Positions 33,794 through 43,017 of a stretch of 64,000 bases of DNA are shown in pieces. The stretch is from Pseudodesulfovibrio sp. 5S69 (lineage in GTDB: Bacteria; Desulfobacterota; Desulfovibrionia; Desulfovibrionales; Desulfovibrionaceae), in NCBI RefSeq assembly GCF_037094465.1, contig NZ_CP146609.1:682001-746000 (forward strand), written 5' to 3'. Each line of letters opens with the position of its first letter. Positions within the stretch are counted from its first letter, which is position 1. A program made the position numbers and the translations under genes. Below the pieces are notes generated by a model that was not told the origin of the DNA, searched no databases, and saw only the letters and a list, made by a program, of their open reading frames with translations.

Positions 33794-35005
33794 GTGCGGG
33801 TGCTGTTGATTTCCGACACCGAAGCCAAGGGCGGGGCCGCCATCGCCGCTGCCCGTATGGCCTGTGCCCTGGGCAAGGCGGGCCACGAGGTCGGCATGGT
33901 TGTCAACGACCCGCAGGAGGGGCTCCCGGCTGGTCCGTGGCAGCGGTATGTGGTCCGGGCCGAGGAGAGCATCCCCTGGAACCGGGTCCCCGACGCGTCC
34001 CTGGAGGCCGAGGCCCTGGGCGGACTGGAGCGGACGCTCAACGAATTTTCCCCGGACGCGGTCTCGGTACACAACATCCACGGCGGGGCGCGGGTGGGCT
34101 GGTCCGTGGACCTGGTTCGGCTGTGCGCCGGGCGGGTCCCCACGGTTTGGACCCTGCACGACACCTGGAGTTTCACCGGGCGCTGCGCCTACCTGGACGG
34201 CTGTTCCCTGTTCAGGGACGGTTGCGACGAGCGCTGCCCGACCACCGGGGAATATCCGTTCCTGCGGCCGGGCGGGGTGTCGGCTGAATTTTCCCGCAAG
34301 GCCGGGGTGCTGCGGGTATCCCCCGGGCTGGCGGCGGCCGCGCCGTCTCGTTGGATGGCCGAGCTGGCCGCTTGCGGGTTGTGGCGTGGGCGTGAGGTGC
34401 GGCTACTGCCCAACTGCCTGGACACGGCGGCCTACGCCCCCGGCGACCGGGCCGAGGCCCGCCGTGCCCTGGGGCTGGCCGTGGAGGGCAGGGTGCTGCT
34501 CCTGTGCGCCGCGAATTTCGGCGACCCGCGCAAGGGCGTGGGCATGGCCCGGGAAGCCCTGAAACGGCTGGGCGCCCCCCTGACGCTGCTGGTCATGGGG
34601 CGGGCCGATGACTTGCCGGACCTGCCGGGCGTGACCGTCAAGCGGCTCGGCTTCGTGGCCGATCAGGCGCGTCAGATCATGGCCTACAGGGCGGCGGACG
34701 CTATGCTCCACCCGGCCCTGCAGGACAACCTGCCCAATACGGTGCTGGAGTCCCTGGCCTGCGGCACCCCGGTGGCGGGCTTCGATGTCGGCGGCATGGG
34801 CGATCTGGTCTTGGACGGGTTGACCGGCAGGCTGGCCGCAAGCGTCACGCCCGAAGGGCTGGCCGAGGCCGCGATCGACTGCCTGGAGCGTAGCGAGACT
34901 CTGGGCGCGGCCGGGCGGGCCCATGTGCTGGAACAGTTTTCCGAGGCGTGGATGGCGGCCCGCTGGACAGCATTGATCCAAACGCTGCAGGGAGGAGCGG
35001 CATGA
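33794..35005 (+). CDS. Family 4 glycosyltransferase (WcaC-like)
   Basis: This 403-residue enzyme begins at GTG 33794, 3 nt after its neighbour. WTLHDTWSFTGRCAYLDGC and CDERCPTTGEYPF is the conserved aromatic/Cys segment of the colanic-acid WcaC-type subgroup. The C-terminal half has LLCAANFGDPRKGVG, ADAMLHPALQDNLPNTVLESLACGTPVAGFDVGG with the E-x7-E motif. It probably adds a hexose or deoxyhexose to a lipid- or peptide-linked glycan. Its TGA overlaps the following ATG (ATGA). Confidence 0.87.
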   Translation: MRVLLISDTEAKGGAAIAAARMACALGKAGHEVGMVVNDPQEGLPAGPWQRYVVRAEESIPWNRVPDASLEAEALGGLERTLNEFSPDAVSVHNIHGGARVGWSVDLVRLCAGRVPTVWTLHDTWSFTGRCAYLDGCSLFRDGCDERCPTTGEYPFLRPGGVSAEFSRKAGVLRVSPGLAAAAPSRWMAELAACGLWRGREVRLLPNCLDTAAYAPGDRAEARRALGLAVEGRVLLLCAANFGDPRKGVGMAREALKRLGAPLTLLVMGRADDLPDLPGVTVKRLGFVADQARQIMAYRAADAMLHPALQDNLPNTVLESLACGTPVAGFDVGGMGDLVLDGLTGRLAASVTPEGLAEAAIDCLERSETLGAAGRAHVLEQFSEAWMAARWTALIQTLQGGAA

Positions 35006-35253
35006 GTCTGACTCTTGGCGTCCCCGATTCGGAATATGACCTGATCCAGTCCTCGGGGCAGTGCGCCGCCAAGGCCCGGGCGGCCCTTGAGCGGTTTCTG
35101 GAGCAATCCCCGTACAAGCGTATCCAGCTCTGCGGAGTGGCGACGGGTCATGGGCTACATTCCCCTGCACCTGCGCTACGAGGATTTTTATGCCGACTTC
35201 GACGGGACCATGGAAACCTTCGAGCGGCTGCTCGGAGAACGGCCCGGGTCTAG
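35002..35253 (+). pseudogene. 5' fragment of the last operon gene (likely frameshifted)
   Basis: ATG 35002 overlaps the glycosyltransferase stop (ATGA) and has a perfect GGAGG at 34991-34995, so translation surely starts here. The first 40-47 residues (MSLTLGVPDSEYDLIQSSGQ, then ERFLEQSPYKRIQ) look like real protein. After about 35,130 this frame turns to Arg/Ala/His-rich non-coding sequence and stops at 35253, while a good coding sequence continues one frame over to 36220. The simplest reading is a single-base indel between about 35,110 and 35,150, by mutation or sequencing error. Confidence 0.5.
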
Positions 35254-36220
35254 TATCCGGAAAAACGGGAGGCGTGAGATGCAATTTCTGAAACGGCTGC
35301 TGGATGAGTTTGAGGTGCGCGGCGGTGTCGCCGAGATAGGCTATTTCCATGGCGAGGGCTCCACCCCGGTCCTGCTCGACCACGTCCGGGAGCACGGCGG
35401 GAGCTTCTGCACCATGGATATCTTCCCGGAGGACGCGTATTACCGGAAGGCTCTGGATCAGGTGAGCCTGCCCGGCTGCCGGGTGATCAAGGGGTCCAGC
35501 GTGGTGGCGGGCAAGGAATGGGAAGGCGGTCGGCTTGACTTCCTGTTCGTGGACGGCGATCACGGGTTCCCCCGGATAGGCCCGGATGGCGAGCAGTCCG
35601 GCATCGCCCTGGATATCCTGGCCTGGCACGACCACCTCAAGGTCGGCGGGGTGATGGTCTTCCACGACTATACCGGCACGGAGGAGGCCTACGGCGAGGC
35701 CAGCCTCCTCGCCGTGGAGCACGCCGTGGACAGCCTGATGGGCGAGCCCATATACTCCTTCATCGGCCGCGATACCATCCTGGTGGCCTTCCGCAAGGAG
35801 CGCGAGGGCGTGCTCCTGCCCCAGTGGAGGCAGAAGCGCGCCCCCTTGGAATACGCCGACGCCTGGGCGTCCCTGGACAAACAGCGCGGCCGGCTCGGTG
35901 AGTTTCTGATCTACGGCACGGGCTCGGCGGGCAAGCAGGTCATGGACTGCATCCGCCAGGTCTTCAGCAGGGAGGCGTCCATCTCCTTCACCAACTCCAC
36001 GGCCGCAGAGCCGGGCAGCGTCTTCGGCTGTCCGCTCATTCCCTTTGCCCAAGCCGGGGATTTCCCGGGTACGGTGGTCATCGCCTCGATCCACGAGCGG
36101 GCCATGGGCGAGGCCCTGGAGGGCATGGGCAAACGCCGTCTCAAGGATTTTTACCGCTACTACGAATTCGTGGGCTGGTGTCACGTGGGCCGCTACGGAT
36201 ACTACGGCGGGGGAGCCTAG
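35150..36220 (+). CDS. Methyltransferase/Rossmann two-domain protein (5' end probably lost to frameshift)
   Basis: This 356-residue frame from ATG 35150 has no usable ribosome site, which supports fusion to the fragment starting at 35002. Residues from about 45 to 215 form a Methyltransf_24-like domain: GGVAEIGYFHGEGSTPVLL, FLFVDGDHGF and GGVMVFHDY. Residues from about 245 onward add a second Rossmann-type unit (EFLIYGTGSAGKQVMDCI) with a FAQAGDFPG...VVIASIHE pattern, as in proteins that pair a sugar-modifying domain with a CoA- or nucleotide-binding domain. The first 25 residues (LRYEDFYADF) recall a sulfotransferase tail, a weak resemblance. It ends the operon. Confidence 0.65.
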   Translation: MGYIPLHLRYEDFYADFDGTMETFERLLGERPGSSIRKNGRREMQFLKRLLDEFEVRGGVAEIGYFHGEGSTPVLLDHVREHGGSFCTMDIFPEDAYYRKALDQVSLPGCRVIKGSSVVAGKEWEGGRLDFLFVDGDHGFPRIGPDGEQSGIALDILAWHDHLKVGGVMVFHDYTGTEEAYGEASLLAVEHAVDSLMGEPIYSFIGRDTILVAFRKEREGVLLPQWRQKRAPLEYADAWASLDKQRGRLGEFLIYGTGSAGKQVMDCIRQVFSREASISFTNSTAAEPGSVFGCPLIPFAQAGDFPGTVVIASIHERAMGEALEGMGKRRLKDFYRYYEFVGWCHVGRYGYYGGGA

Positions 36221-36264
36221 CCGGAATCCGTGCAAAGCGGCGCAAAAGGCCGTATGCTCCGGCC

Positions 36265-37281
36265 ATGCGCTTCACCCATCCCGAACCGCCTCCGGCGTCC
36301 GCCCGCATCTGGCCGGTCTTCCTGCCGTTTGCGGGCTGTCCGCACCGCTGCGCGTTCTGCGCCCAGGACAAGCAGACCGGGCGGGACCATGCGGACCTCT
36401 CCGCCATCGCCGAGAGTCTCGAAACCGATCTCCAAGCCGCTTTGGACCGGGCGCGCGGGCCGTATGAGCTGGCCTTTTACGGCGGCACCTTCACGGCCCT
36501 GCCCGCGCCGTGGCCCGAGCGGTTCCTGAACTTGGCGGCGGACTTCCGCTCGCGGGGGCTGATTTCCCGCGTGCGCTGCTCCACCCGGCCCGACTGTGTG
36601 GACCCGGACGACCTGAAACGCCTCGCCGCCCTCGGCCTGGACATGGTCGAGCTGGGCATCCAGTCCTTCGACGACGAGGCCCTGCGCGCCTCGGGACGGG
36701 GGTATTCCGGGGCGACGGCCCTGGCGGCCTGCGAAACCGTGCGCGCCTCGGGCCTGGCCCTCGGCGTCCAGCTCCTGCCCGGCCTGCCCGGCGACCGGCC
36801 CGGCCTGTTCCAGGCCGACGTGTGCGCGGCCGCCGACCTCAAACCCGAGACGGCCCGGCTCTATCCCTGCCTGGTGGTTCGGGGCACGCCCTTGGCCGAC
36901 CTTTGGGGGCGGGGCGGATATCAACCGTGGAAAACGGACCGTGCGGTGCGCGAATTGGCCGAGGCCCTGCCCGTGCTCTGGACAAAAGGAGTCCGGGTCA
37001 TCCGCCTGGGGCTGGCCCCGGAGCCGACCCTGGATGAGAATATCTTGGCTGGGCCGCATCATCCGGCCTTGGGTCAATCCGCTCGCGCCCTGGCCCTGTT
37101 CGAGGTCGTCAAGGGCAAGGTCCGGGAGCTGGGCCGCAGGCCATCCTTCCTCGAAGTCCCGCGCCGTTACTCGGGCGAGTTCTACGGCCATGCGCGGGAA
37201 CTGGCCCCGGCCTATTTCGAGCTGGGGCTTACCAGGGACTCGATCCGGTTTGCGGAGGCGGAGCGCTTTCTGCTGGAGTGA
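36265..37281 (+). CDS. Radical SAM protein, Elp3/HemN-like
   Basis: This 338-residue enzyme has the cluster motif in GCPHRCAFCAQ (Cys-x3-Cys-x2-Cys), then AFYGGTFTALP, STRPDCVD, ELGIQSFDDEALRASGRGY and LLPGLPGD, as in the Elp3/YhcC group of oxygen-sensitive radical SAM proteins. It lacks the C-terminal acetyltransferase of true Elp3. Related proteins are annotated only as radical SAM, and an uncertain tRNA or haem-type role has been proposed. ATG 36265 lies 44 nt after the glycan operon. The 3' end overlaps the convergent small membrane protein gene by 53 bp. Confidence 0.85.
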   Translation: MRFTHPEPPPASARIWPVFLPFAGCPHRCAFCAQDKQTGRDHADLSAIAESLETDLQAALDRARGPYELAFYGGTFTALPAPWPERFLNLAADFRSRGLISRVRCSTRPDCVDPDDLKRLAALGLDMVELGIQSFDDEALRASGRGYSGATALAACETVRASGLALGVQLLPGLPGDRPGLFQADVCAAADLKPETARLYPCLVVRGTPLADLWGRGGYQPWKTDRAVRELAEALPVLWTKGVRVIRLGLAPEPTLDENILAGPHHPALGQSARALALFEVVKGKVRELGRRPSFLEVPRRYSGEFYGHARELAPAYFELGLTRDSIRFAEAERFLLE

Positions 37282-37552
37282 CCTCGTCCGCGACCATGGC
37301 CAGCCGGAAGCCCTTGAACCGTTTCCGGAAGGCCGTCTTGACGATGAGCAGGAAAACCACGTTGCCGACGATAAAGCCGGTGACCTGGGCGAATCCCGTA
37401 ATGGATTCCTGCGGCATGCCCATCAGGCCGCCGATGACGCCGACGAAGGCCCCGAACAGGCCGCCGCCGAGGACGGACAGGGTCAGGCTGCGCCAGAGCA
37501 ACAGCCACCAGACTTTGAATGTGCGGTTCCAGGTCACGGGCAATTCGGTCAC
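37229..37552 (-). CDS. Small two-helix membrane protein
   Basis: This 107-residue protein is predicted to begin at GTG 37552, where an AGGAG lies 7 nt upstream. The upstream in-frame ATG would add 46 residues of Arg/Thr-rich sequence without support. Two transmembrane helices are clear: about 16-48 (WWLLLWRSLTLSVLGGGLFGAFVGVIGGLMG region, possibly one long hairpin-like segment) and about 58-80 (TGFIVGNVVFLLIV). A charged cytoplasmic tail ends the protein. No family is recognised. The convergent 53-bp overlap with the radical SAM gene is unusual for this tightly arranged but mostly non-overlapping region. Confidence 0.55.
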   Translation of the reverse strand: MTELPVTWNRTFKVWWLLLWRSLTLSVLGGGLFGAFVGVIGGLMGMPQESITGFAQVTGFIVGNVVFLLIVKTAFRKRFKGFRLAMVADEVTPAESAPPPQTGSSPW

Positions 37553-37737
37553 GGCAAAACTCCTTTTTACGATATCCGTTGTCTTGTAGGCGGTGCGGGC
37601 GGCCCGGTCAACCGTCGAGCGTCTTGCCGGTTTTTCTTTACCCCGGCCGCAAAACATACTACGAAATATTCTCAGCCCGTGCGCGGGCACTTCACCGTAG
37701 ACATCAAACCGAAAGCAGGGGAGACGAATTAACCGAA

Positions 37738-38868
37738 ATGGTTGAACTCGTTCGCGCGGCCAGAGCCGCGACCATGATACCCGGCGCGCCCGTCATCGAC
37801 GACGCCGCCATCCTCGTCGAACAGGGGATCATCAGGGAAGTCGGCACGTTCGGCTCCCTGCGCAAGACCCATACCGACGGCGTCCTCGATCTCGGGGACG
37901 TTTTTCTGTGTCCCGGGCTGGTCAACGCCCATTCCCATCTCGAACTGGCCCACCTGCGCGGCAAATGCCCCGCCGGGCAGGGGTTCGTCACCTGGGTGGA
38001 AGACCTGCTCAAACAGCCCATCTTCGACCTCGAACCGGACCTGCTCGACCAGGCCGTGCAGGAACTCAAACGAACCGGCACCGTCATGGTCGGGGACATC
38101 GCCACCCGTTTCGCCAAGGAGATGGCCGGAATGCTCGAAGCTTCCGGCCTTTTTTTCGCGGTCTTCTGCGAGGCCATCGGCGAGACCGTGCCCAAGAAGA
38201 CCTTCATCCCGTCCGGTGAGTTCCAGGCGGGCTTCATCTCCGTGGCCGGACATTCGCTGTACACCACCCACCGCGACGTGCTCCGGGCGGCCAAGGCCGA
38301 GTCGCGCGAAAAGGGGCTGCCCTTTTCCCTGCACCTGGCCGAACACGACGACGAGACGGCCATCATGGCGGGCGAGCCCAGCGCCTTCCTGGACCTGCTC
38401 CAGGCGCGCGGGCGGCTGCTCGACTTCGAACCGCCGGGCAAGCGCCCGGTGGAGCAGGCGTCCGCACTGGACTTGCTGGACGAGACCACCCTGGCCGTGC
38501 ACTGCGTCAAGGTCACGAGTGATGACATCGACACCGTGCGCGGGTCCGGGGCCACGGTCTGCCTCTGCCCGCGCTCCAACGAGTTCATCGGCGTGGGCCG
38601 CGCCCCGTGGGAGAAGTGGTTCGCGTCCGGCACGCCCCTGTGCCTGGGCACGGATTCTCTGGCCTCGAACACCGACCTCGACCTGTGGAACGAGGCCCTG
38701 TACCTCAAGGAAAATTTCAACGGCGGGCTGTCCCTTGACGACGTGCTCGCCATGGTGACCCGCAACCCGGCGCGAATCCTGGGCGCGGGCAACACCCTCG
38801 GCACGCTGGAACCGGGCAAGGTCGCGGCCTTCGCCATGGTCCCGGAGACACTGCAAGCGTTATTCTAG
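37738..38868 (+). CDS. Amidohydrolase, possible aminofutalosine deaminase
   Basis: This 376-residue cyclic amidohydrolase has the metal site [14 protein letters not shown] (HxH), [18 protein letters not shown] and LGTDSLASN (final Asp). The pattern after HxH (LELAHLRGK) is found in 6-amino-6-deoxyfutalosine deaminase (MqnX), part of menaquinone synthesis by the futalosine route, and in related guanine/chlorohydrolase-type deaminases. The start at 37738 has a GGGGAG at an awkwardly long distance (14 nt). It is co-oriented with pyrB two nucleotides later. MqnX is my preferred guess, with ordinary deaminase as the alternative. Confidence 0.7.
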   Translation: MVELVRAARAATMIPGAPVIDDAAILVEQGIIREVGTFGSLRKTHTDGVLDLGDVFLCPGLVNAHSHLELAHLRGKCPAGQGFVTWVEDLLKQPIFDLEPDLLDQAVQELKRTGTVMVGDIATRFAKEMAGMLEASGLFFAVFCEAIGETVPKKTFIPSGEFQAGFISVAGHSLYTTHRDVLRAAKAESREKGLPFSLHLAEHDDETAIMAGEPSAFLDLLQARGRLLDFEPPGKRPVEQASALDLLDETTLAVHCVKVTSDDIDTVRGSGATVCLCPRSNEFIGVGRAPWEKWFASGTPLCLGTDSLASNTDLDLWNEALYLKENFNGGLSLDDVLAMVTRNPARILGAGNTLGTLEPGKVAAFAMVPETLQALF

Positions 38869-38890
38869 GATGCCGGAGGCAAGAAACGAC

Positions 38891-39820
38891 ATGAAATGGT
38901 TACACAAGGATCTCCTGGACGTGTCCCAGCTCTCCAAACCGGAGGTCATGGCGATCTTCGAGACGGCGGGGCGGTTCCAGGAACTGCAGGAGAGGCCGGT
39001 CAAGAAGGTGCCCACCCTCAAGGGCCGCAGCGTGGTGCTCTTCTTCGCAGAACCGAGCACGCGCACCAAGACGAGTTTCGACGTGGCCGGAAAGCGGCTG
39101 TCCGCCGACACCTTCTCCCTGGCCAAGAGCTCATCCAGCCTGACCAAGGGCGAGTCCCTCAAGGACACCGCCCTGACCCTCCAGGCCATGGCCCCGGACG
39201 CCATCGTCATCCGGCACTGGTGCTCGGGCGCGGCCCGGTTCATGGCCGACCGGCTGGATTGCTCGGTCATCAACGCGGGCGACGGCCGACACGCGCACCC
39301 CACCCAGGCCCTGCTCGACTCCTTCACCCTCCACCAGGAGTGGGGCGACGTGGCGGGCAAGACAATCCTCATCCTCGGCGACATCGCCCACAGCCGCGTG
39401 GCCCGGTCCAACGTCATCCTGCTGACCCGGCTCGGGGCCAAGGTTCGCCTGTGCGGCCCGCGCACCCTGCTGCCCCCGGCGCTGAAAACCTGGCCGGTCA
39501 AGGTCTTCTCCGACCTGAACGAGGCGGTCAAGGGCGTGGACGCGGTCATGTGCCTGCGCCTGCAACTCGAACGCCAGAAGGACGGACTGCTGCCCGACCT
39601 GCGCGAATACTCCCGGACCTTCGGCCTGGGCGCGCGGCACCTGGAACGGGCCAACCCGGACGTGCGCATCCTGCACCCCGGCCCGCTCAACCGGGGCGTG
39701 GAAATCAGCTCGGAACTGGCCGACTCGGCGGGCTCCCTCATCCTCGACCAGGTCGCCAGCGGCGTGGTCGTGCGCATGGCTTTGTTGTTCCTGTACATGA
39801 CCAGGAAGGGCGAAGAATAG
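38891..39820 (+). CDS. pyrB: Aspartate carbamoyltransferase catalytic subunit
   Basis: This 309-residue enzyme joins carbamoyl phosphate and aspartate in pyrimidine synthesis. The carbamoyl-phosphate loop [14 protein letters not shown] is intact, as are [12 protein letters not shown] (usual HP replaced by HW), [14 protein letters not shown] and [13 protein letters not shown]. No pyrI regulatory subunit is seen, so it is the class with PyrB plus a dihydroorotase partner. ATG 38891 ([15 protein letters not shown]) matches the family start; ATG 38870 is less supported. PyrC follows after a 246-nt repeat-bearing gap. Confidence 0.95.
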   Translation: MKWLHKDLLDVSQLSKPEVMAIFETAGRFQELQERPVKKVPTLKGRSVVLFFAEPSTRTKTSFDVAGKRLSADTFSLAKSSSSLTKGESLKDTALTLQAMAPDAIVIRHWCSGAARFMADRLDCSVINAGDGRHAHPTQALLDSFTLHQEWGDVAGKTILILGDIAHSRVARSNVILLTRLGAKVRLCGPRTLLPPALKTWPVKVFSDLNEAVKGVDAVMCLRLQLERQKDGLLPDLREYSRTFGLGARHLERANPDVRILHPGPLNRGVEISSELADSAGSLILDQVASGVVVRMALLFLYMTRKGEE

Positions 39821-40066
39821 GGGATGCCGCCTGCGGCGGCGATAGTCGGGTGACTTCGCCTCCGGCGGGCAAAGGGCGAGCCCTTTGCAATCCCATTGTC
39901 GCCTTCGGCGAAGTTGTTCATTCAGGGAAAGGCCGTTGCGGGTGATACTCCCCGCGAGGCGGCGACAAAAAGTTTTGGAGATCCCTAAGAACCTTTTCCA
40001 AAAGGTTCTTAGGCCCCCGGAGGGGCCCCCGGCAGGGCCGCCGGAGGCACACACAGGAGGCTCAAT
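39821..40066 (+). repeat. Intergenic hairpin repeat between pyrB and pyrC
   Basis: This gap contains the most complete reverse-oriented copy of the GC-rich repeat seen elsewhere in the window. It includes a perfect 14-bp hairpin, CCTAAGAACCTTTT (39984-39997) and its complement (40000-40013) with a 2-nt loop, flanked by CCGCCGGAGGC-type arms (about 40040). The same AGAACCTTTT stem occurs at 57267-57290. There is no T-run, so it is not an obvious intrinsic terminator. It may affect pyrC mRNA stability or readthrough. An AGGAGG for pyrC is at 40055-40060. Confidence 0.55.
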
Positions 40067-41350
40067 ATGGCCAAGATCGATTTGATAGTCAGGCGCGCCA
40101 AACTGGGCGGCAAGGACGTGGACGTTTTCGTATCCCGGGGCAAGATCGTCGAGGTGAAACCCTCGGCCGAGTCGCTGGACGCGGGCGACGCCACGGTGGA
40201 GGAGGCCTTCGGGCTGACGCTGCTGCCGTCGTTGACGGATGTGCACGTGCATCTGCGCGAGCCGGGGTTCGAGTACAAGGAAGACGTGGAGTCCGGTCTG
40301 CGGGCCGCGGCCTGGGGCGGATTCTCGAACATCATGTGCATGGCCAACACCAAGCCGGTGAACGACAACGGCTCGGTGACCGAACTGATGCTGGAGAAGG
40401 CCCGCAGGTACTGGCCCAAGGGCCCGAGGTTGTTCCCCATCGGTGCGTTGACCAAGGGGCTCAAGGGCCAGGAACTGGCGCCCATGGCCGAGTTGGCCCA
40501 GGCGGGCTGCGCGGCTTTTTCCAACGACGGCGTGCCCGTGGAGTCGACCAAGATTTTTCGCCTGGCCGTGGAGTATGCCTCGGACTGGGACCGCGTGGTC
40601 ATCGACCACTGCGAGGACCCGTACCTGGGCGTGGGCGTGGGCGTGAACGAGGGCGAGGTGTCGAGCCGCCTCGGGCTGCCCGGCCAGCCGGATGTGGCCG
40701 AGGCGTTGCAGGTGGCCCGCGACGTATTGCTGGCCGAGTACCTGGACCTGCCCATCCACCTGGCGCACATCTCCTGCCGCAAGTCCGCGGATCTCATCCG
40801 CTACGCCAAGGCGCGCGGGGTGAAGGTCACGGCCGAGACCACGCCGCACTACCTGACCATGACCGAGAACATTTTGGAGGCCGAGGCCACGGAATACGAC
40901 GCCCTGGCCAAGGTCAATCCGCCCCTGCGCCCCGAGGACGACCGGCTGGCCATGATCGAGGCATTGAACGACGGGACCATCGACTGCCTGGCCACGGACC
41001 ACGCGCCCCACGCGGGCCACGAGAAGGAGACCGAGTTCGACGTGGCCCCATGCGGCATCACCGGCCTGGACACGGCCCTGTCCGTGACCTGGGGGCTGGT
41101 CAGGGACGGCGTGTTGACCCGCGAGACCTTTCTGCGCGCCTGGACCACGGCCCCGTGCAAGGTCTTCAACCTGCCGGTGAACACCTTCGCGCCCGGCGAT
41201 CCGGCGGACTTTTTCCTGTTCGACGAGGCCGAGGAATGGACCGTTTCGCCGTCCACCCTGCATTCCAAGGGAAAAAACACGCCGCTGCTCGGTTCTGTGC
41301 TGAAAGGGCGGGTAAAAACCCATTTCATTGCGGGCAAAAAGATTGTATAA
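40067..41350 (+). CDS. pyrC: Dihydroorotase
   Basis: This 427-residue type I dihydroorotase (multifunctional) converts carbamoyl aspartate to dihydroorotate. It has the zinc site DVHVHLREPGFEYKED (HxH), FSNDGVPV, IDHCED, IHLAHISC, CLATDHAPHAGHEKE (catalytic Asp in the final motif) and TTAPCKVFNLP. Length and the absence of truncation are normal. The ribosome site AGGAGG is 6 nt before the ATG. It is probably co-transcribed with pyrB through the repeat-bearing gap. Confidence 0.95.
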   Translation: MAKIDLIVRRAKLGGKDVDVFVSRGKIVEVKPSAESLDAGDATVEEAFGLTLLPSLTDVHVHLREPGFEYKEDVESGLRAAAWGGFSNIMCMANTKPVNDNGSVTELMLEKARRYWPKGPRLFPIGALTKGLKGQELAPMAELAQAGCAAFSNDGVPVESTKIFRLAVEYASDWDRVVIDHCEDPYLGVGVGVNEGEVSSRLGLPGQPDVAEALQVARDVLLAEYLDLPIHLAHISCRKSADLIRYAKARGVKVTAETTPHYLTMTENILEAEATEYDALAKVNPPLRPEDDRLAMIEALNDGTIDCLATDHAPHAGHEKETEFDVAPCGITGLDTALSVTWGLVRDGVLTRETFLRAWTTAPCKVFNLPVNTFAPGDPADFFLFDEAEEWTVSPSTLHSKGKNTPLLGSVLKGRVKTHFIAGKKIV

Positions 41351-41485
41351 AAGGGATTCCCGCCGGCCGACTAGGAGCCGGGGAATCGCGCCGGGGCAGA
41401 GCCTGTCCGCGGGGCGCCACCTTGCAACGATTCAATGTGAGGCCGTACGCCCCGAAGCGGCGCGGGCGGCCGAGAGAGGAGAGAT

Positions 41486-42820
41486 ATGAGTCAGCCTTTC
41501 AAAGATGCTGTCGGCTTTTGCAAAACCATAATGCGCAACGGGTTTGATGCCTATATCATCAACGTCCGGCTCCAGGCGCTCACCCTGGACGAAACGGGCA
41601 GCGAGCAGGAACTGGATATCTGCACCGAGGCCCCGTTCGACGAGTTGAAGAAATATTTTCCCAGCATGGAGGAATCCGGTGACAAGGACATGGTGGGCAC
41701 CCTTGTTGAAGGGGGCGTGACCTACTATTTCTATCCCGCTTCCACCGAAGAGGCCGCCTATACGGACGAGGCGGTCTCGACCATGACCCCGCGCCTTTTG
41801 AAGCGGCTGGAGCAGCGCGGCGACATCCCGTTGTCCTCGGTCTGCCCGTTCATCCCCCGGGCCAAGGAGACCTACGCCGATTTTGCGGACTTCTCCGAGG
41901 GCCAGATCCGCTTCAAGGGCATCCCGGACCAGGTCCTGAAAAAGGACTACTCCCTGGCCTACCGGGCCATGCGCTTCGCCGCCAACTTCGACAAAGAGAT
42001 CGAGGCCAACTCCTGGGCCGCCATCGTACGCTGCTCCCGGCGCGTGCTCGACTACGTGCCCATGTCCGACTTCCTGGACGAGTGGCGCAAGGTCGAGGCC
42101 GAGGCCATGTACAAGTTTTTCGGTCTGCTCTTCGACTCCATGCTCCTGCACGGGCTCATCCCCGAGATCGCGGCCCTGTCCCGCGTCTCCCAGATCAAGA
42201 ATCCGGAGGAGGGCACCGAGGAGACCGTCCTGGTGCACACCCTGGACGTCATGAAGACCTATCCCGAGGAGCTGCCTTACGACTGGTTCGGCACCGTGGC
42301 CTGTCTGTTCCACGACATCGGCAAGCTCTACACCGCCGAATACTACGACGGCCGCTGGAATTTCCTGCAGCATCATCGCGTGGGCGCCAAGGTCACCCGC
42401 AAGGTCCTGAAAAGGCTCCATTTCGAGGAGCAGGACATCGATCTGATCTGCGATCTGGTCCAGAACCACATGCGTCCGCACTTCATGCTCACCGACAAGG
42501 GCATCCGCCGACTGCGCTCCCTGGACGAATACCCGCGCATCATGGAGATGGTCCGCGCCGACATCAAGGCGCGCAACGGCTCCTGGCGCGAGTTCAACCA
42601 CAACCTGAAGATGGCCGAGCGCGCGGATATCCCGGACCTTGAGCTCGAACCGCTGCTCGACGGCAACCGGATCATGGAACTGGCCAAGCTCAAGCCCGGC
42701 CCGACCATCGGCAAGATCCGCGACCAGCTCCTTGAGGCCCAGGTCCGCGACGACGTCTCGACCGTCGAAGAGGCCGAAGACTTCGTCCTCGATTACGTAG
42801 AGGAACACCGCCTGTACTAA
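41486..42820 (+). CDS. HD-domain protein with degenerate CCA-nucleotidyltransferase head
   Basis: In this 444-residue protein, residues about 225-345 are an HD phosphohydrolase domain: VHTLDVMKT, CLFHDIGKL (HD), HHRVGAKV, VQNHMRPH. The head (about 15-100) resembles the poly(A) polymerase/CCA-transferase fold (NGFDAYIINVRLQ, ELDICTEAPFDELKKYF). However, the GGxVRD glycine motif is gone and the first metal Asp of the DxD pair is Glu, so nucleotidyl transfer is unlikely. It may retain phosphatase or RNA-binding activity. ATG has GAGGAGAG upstream and an intrinsic terminator follows at 42845-42877. Confidence 0.7.
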   Translation: MSQPFKDAVGFCKTIMRNGFDAYIINVRLQALTLDETGSEQELDICTEAPFDELKKYFPSMEESGDKDMVGTLVEGGVTYYFYPASTEEAAYTDEAVSTMTPRLLKRLEQRGDIPLSSVCPFIPRAKETYADFADFSEGQIRFKGIPDQVLKKDYSLAYRAMRFAANFDKEIEANSWAAIVRCSRRVLDYVPMSDFLDEWRKVEAEAMYKFFGLLFDSMLLHGLIPEIAALSRVSQIKNPEEGTEETVLVHTLDVMKTYPEELPYDWFGTVACLFHDIGKLYTAEYYDGRWNFLQHHRVGAKVTRKVLKRLHFEEQDIDLICDLVQNHMRPHFMLTDKGIRRLRSLDEYPRIMEMVRADIKARNGSWREFNHNLKMAERADIPDLELEPLLDGNRIMELAKLKPGPTIGKIRDQLLEAQVRDDVSTVEEAEDFVLDYVEEHRLY

Positions 42821-42844
42821 AAAAGGCGACAGCACACTGAGAAA

Positions 42845-42877
42845 GCCCCGGTCCGGCCCCGCCGCACCGGGGCTTTT
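42845..42877 (+). terminator. Intrinsic terminator after the HD protein
   Basis: GCCCCGGT (42845-42852) pairs with ACCGGGGC (42866-42873), with a 13-nt loop and TTTT directly after. It lies 25 nt past the stop codon of the HD-domain gene. Confidence 0.75.
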
Positions 42878-43017
42878 GTCGTGCAGCCGCCTCCGGCCCC
42901 TCCCCATCTCCTCTTCCTTCCTAAACTTTTGGGTGCCGTTTTGCGGGGGAGCGGGGGCGGGGAATTTTTTTTTGTTACGGGCATAAAGAAAAGGGGAGGG
43001 GCGTCGATAAAGTGGGT

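Noticed and set aside
35002..36220. Phase-variable homopolymer as the cause of the frameshift
   Set aside because: The suspected junction (about 35,110-35,150) has no run longer than four identical bases and no short tandem repeat, so slip-strand variation is not supported.
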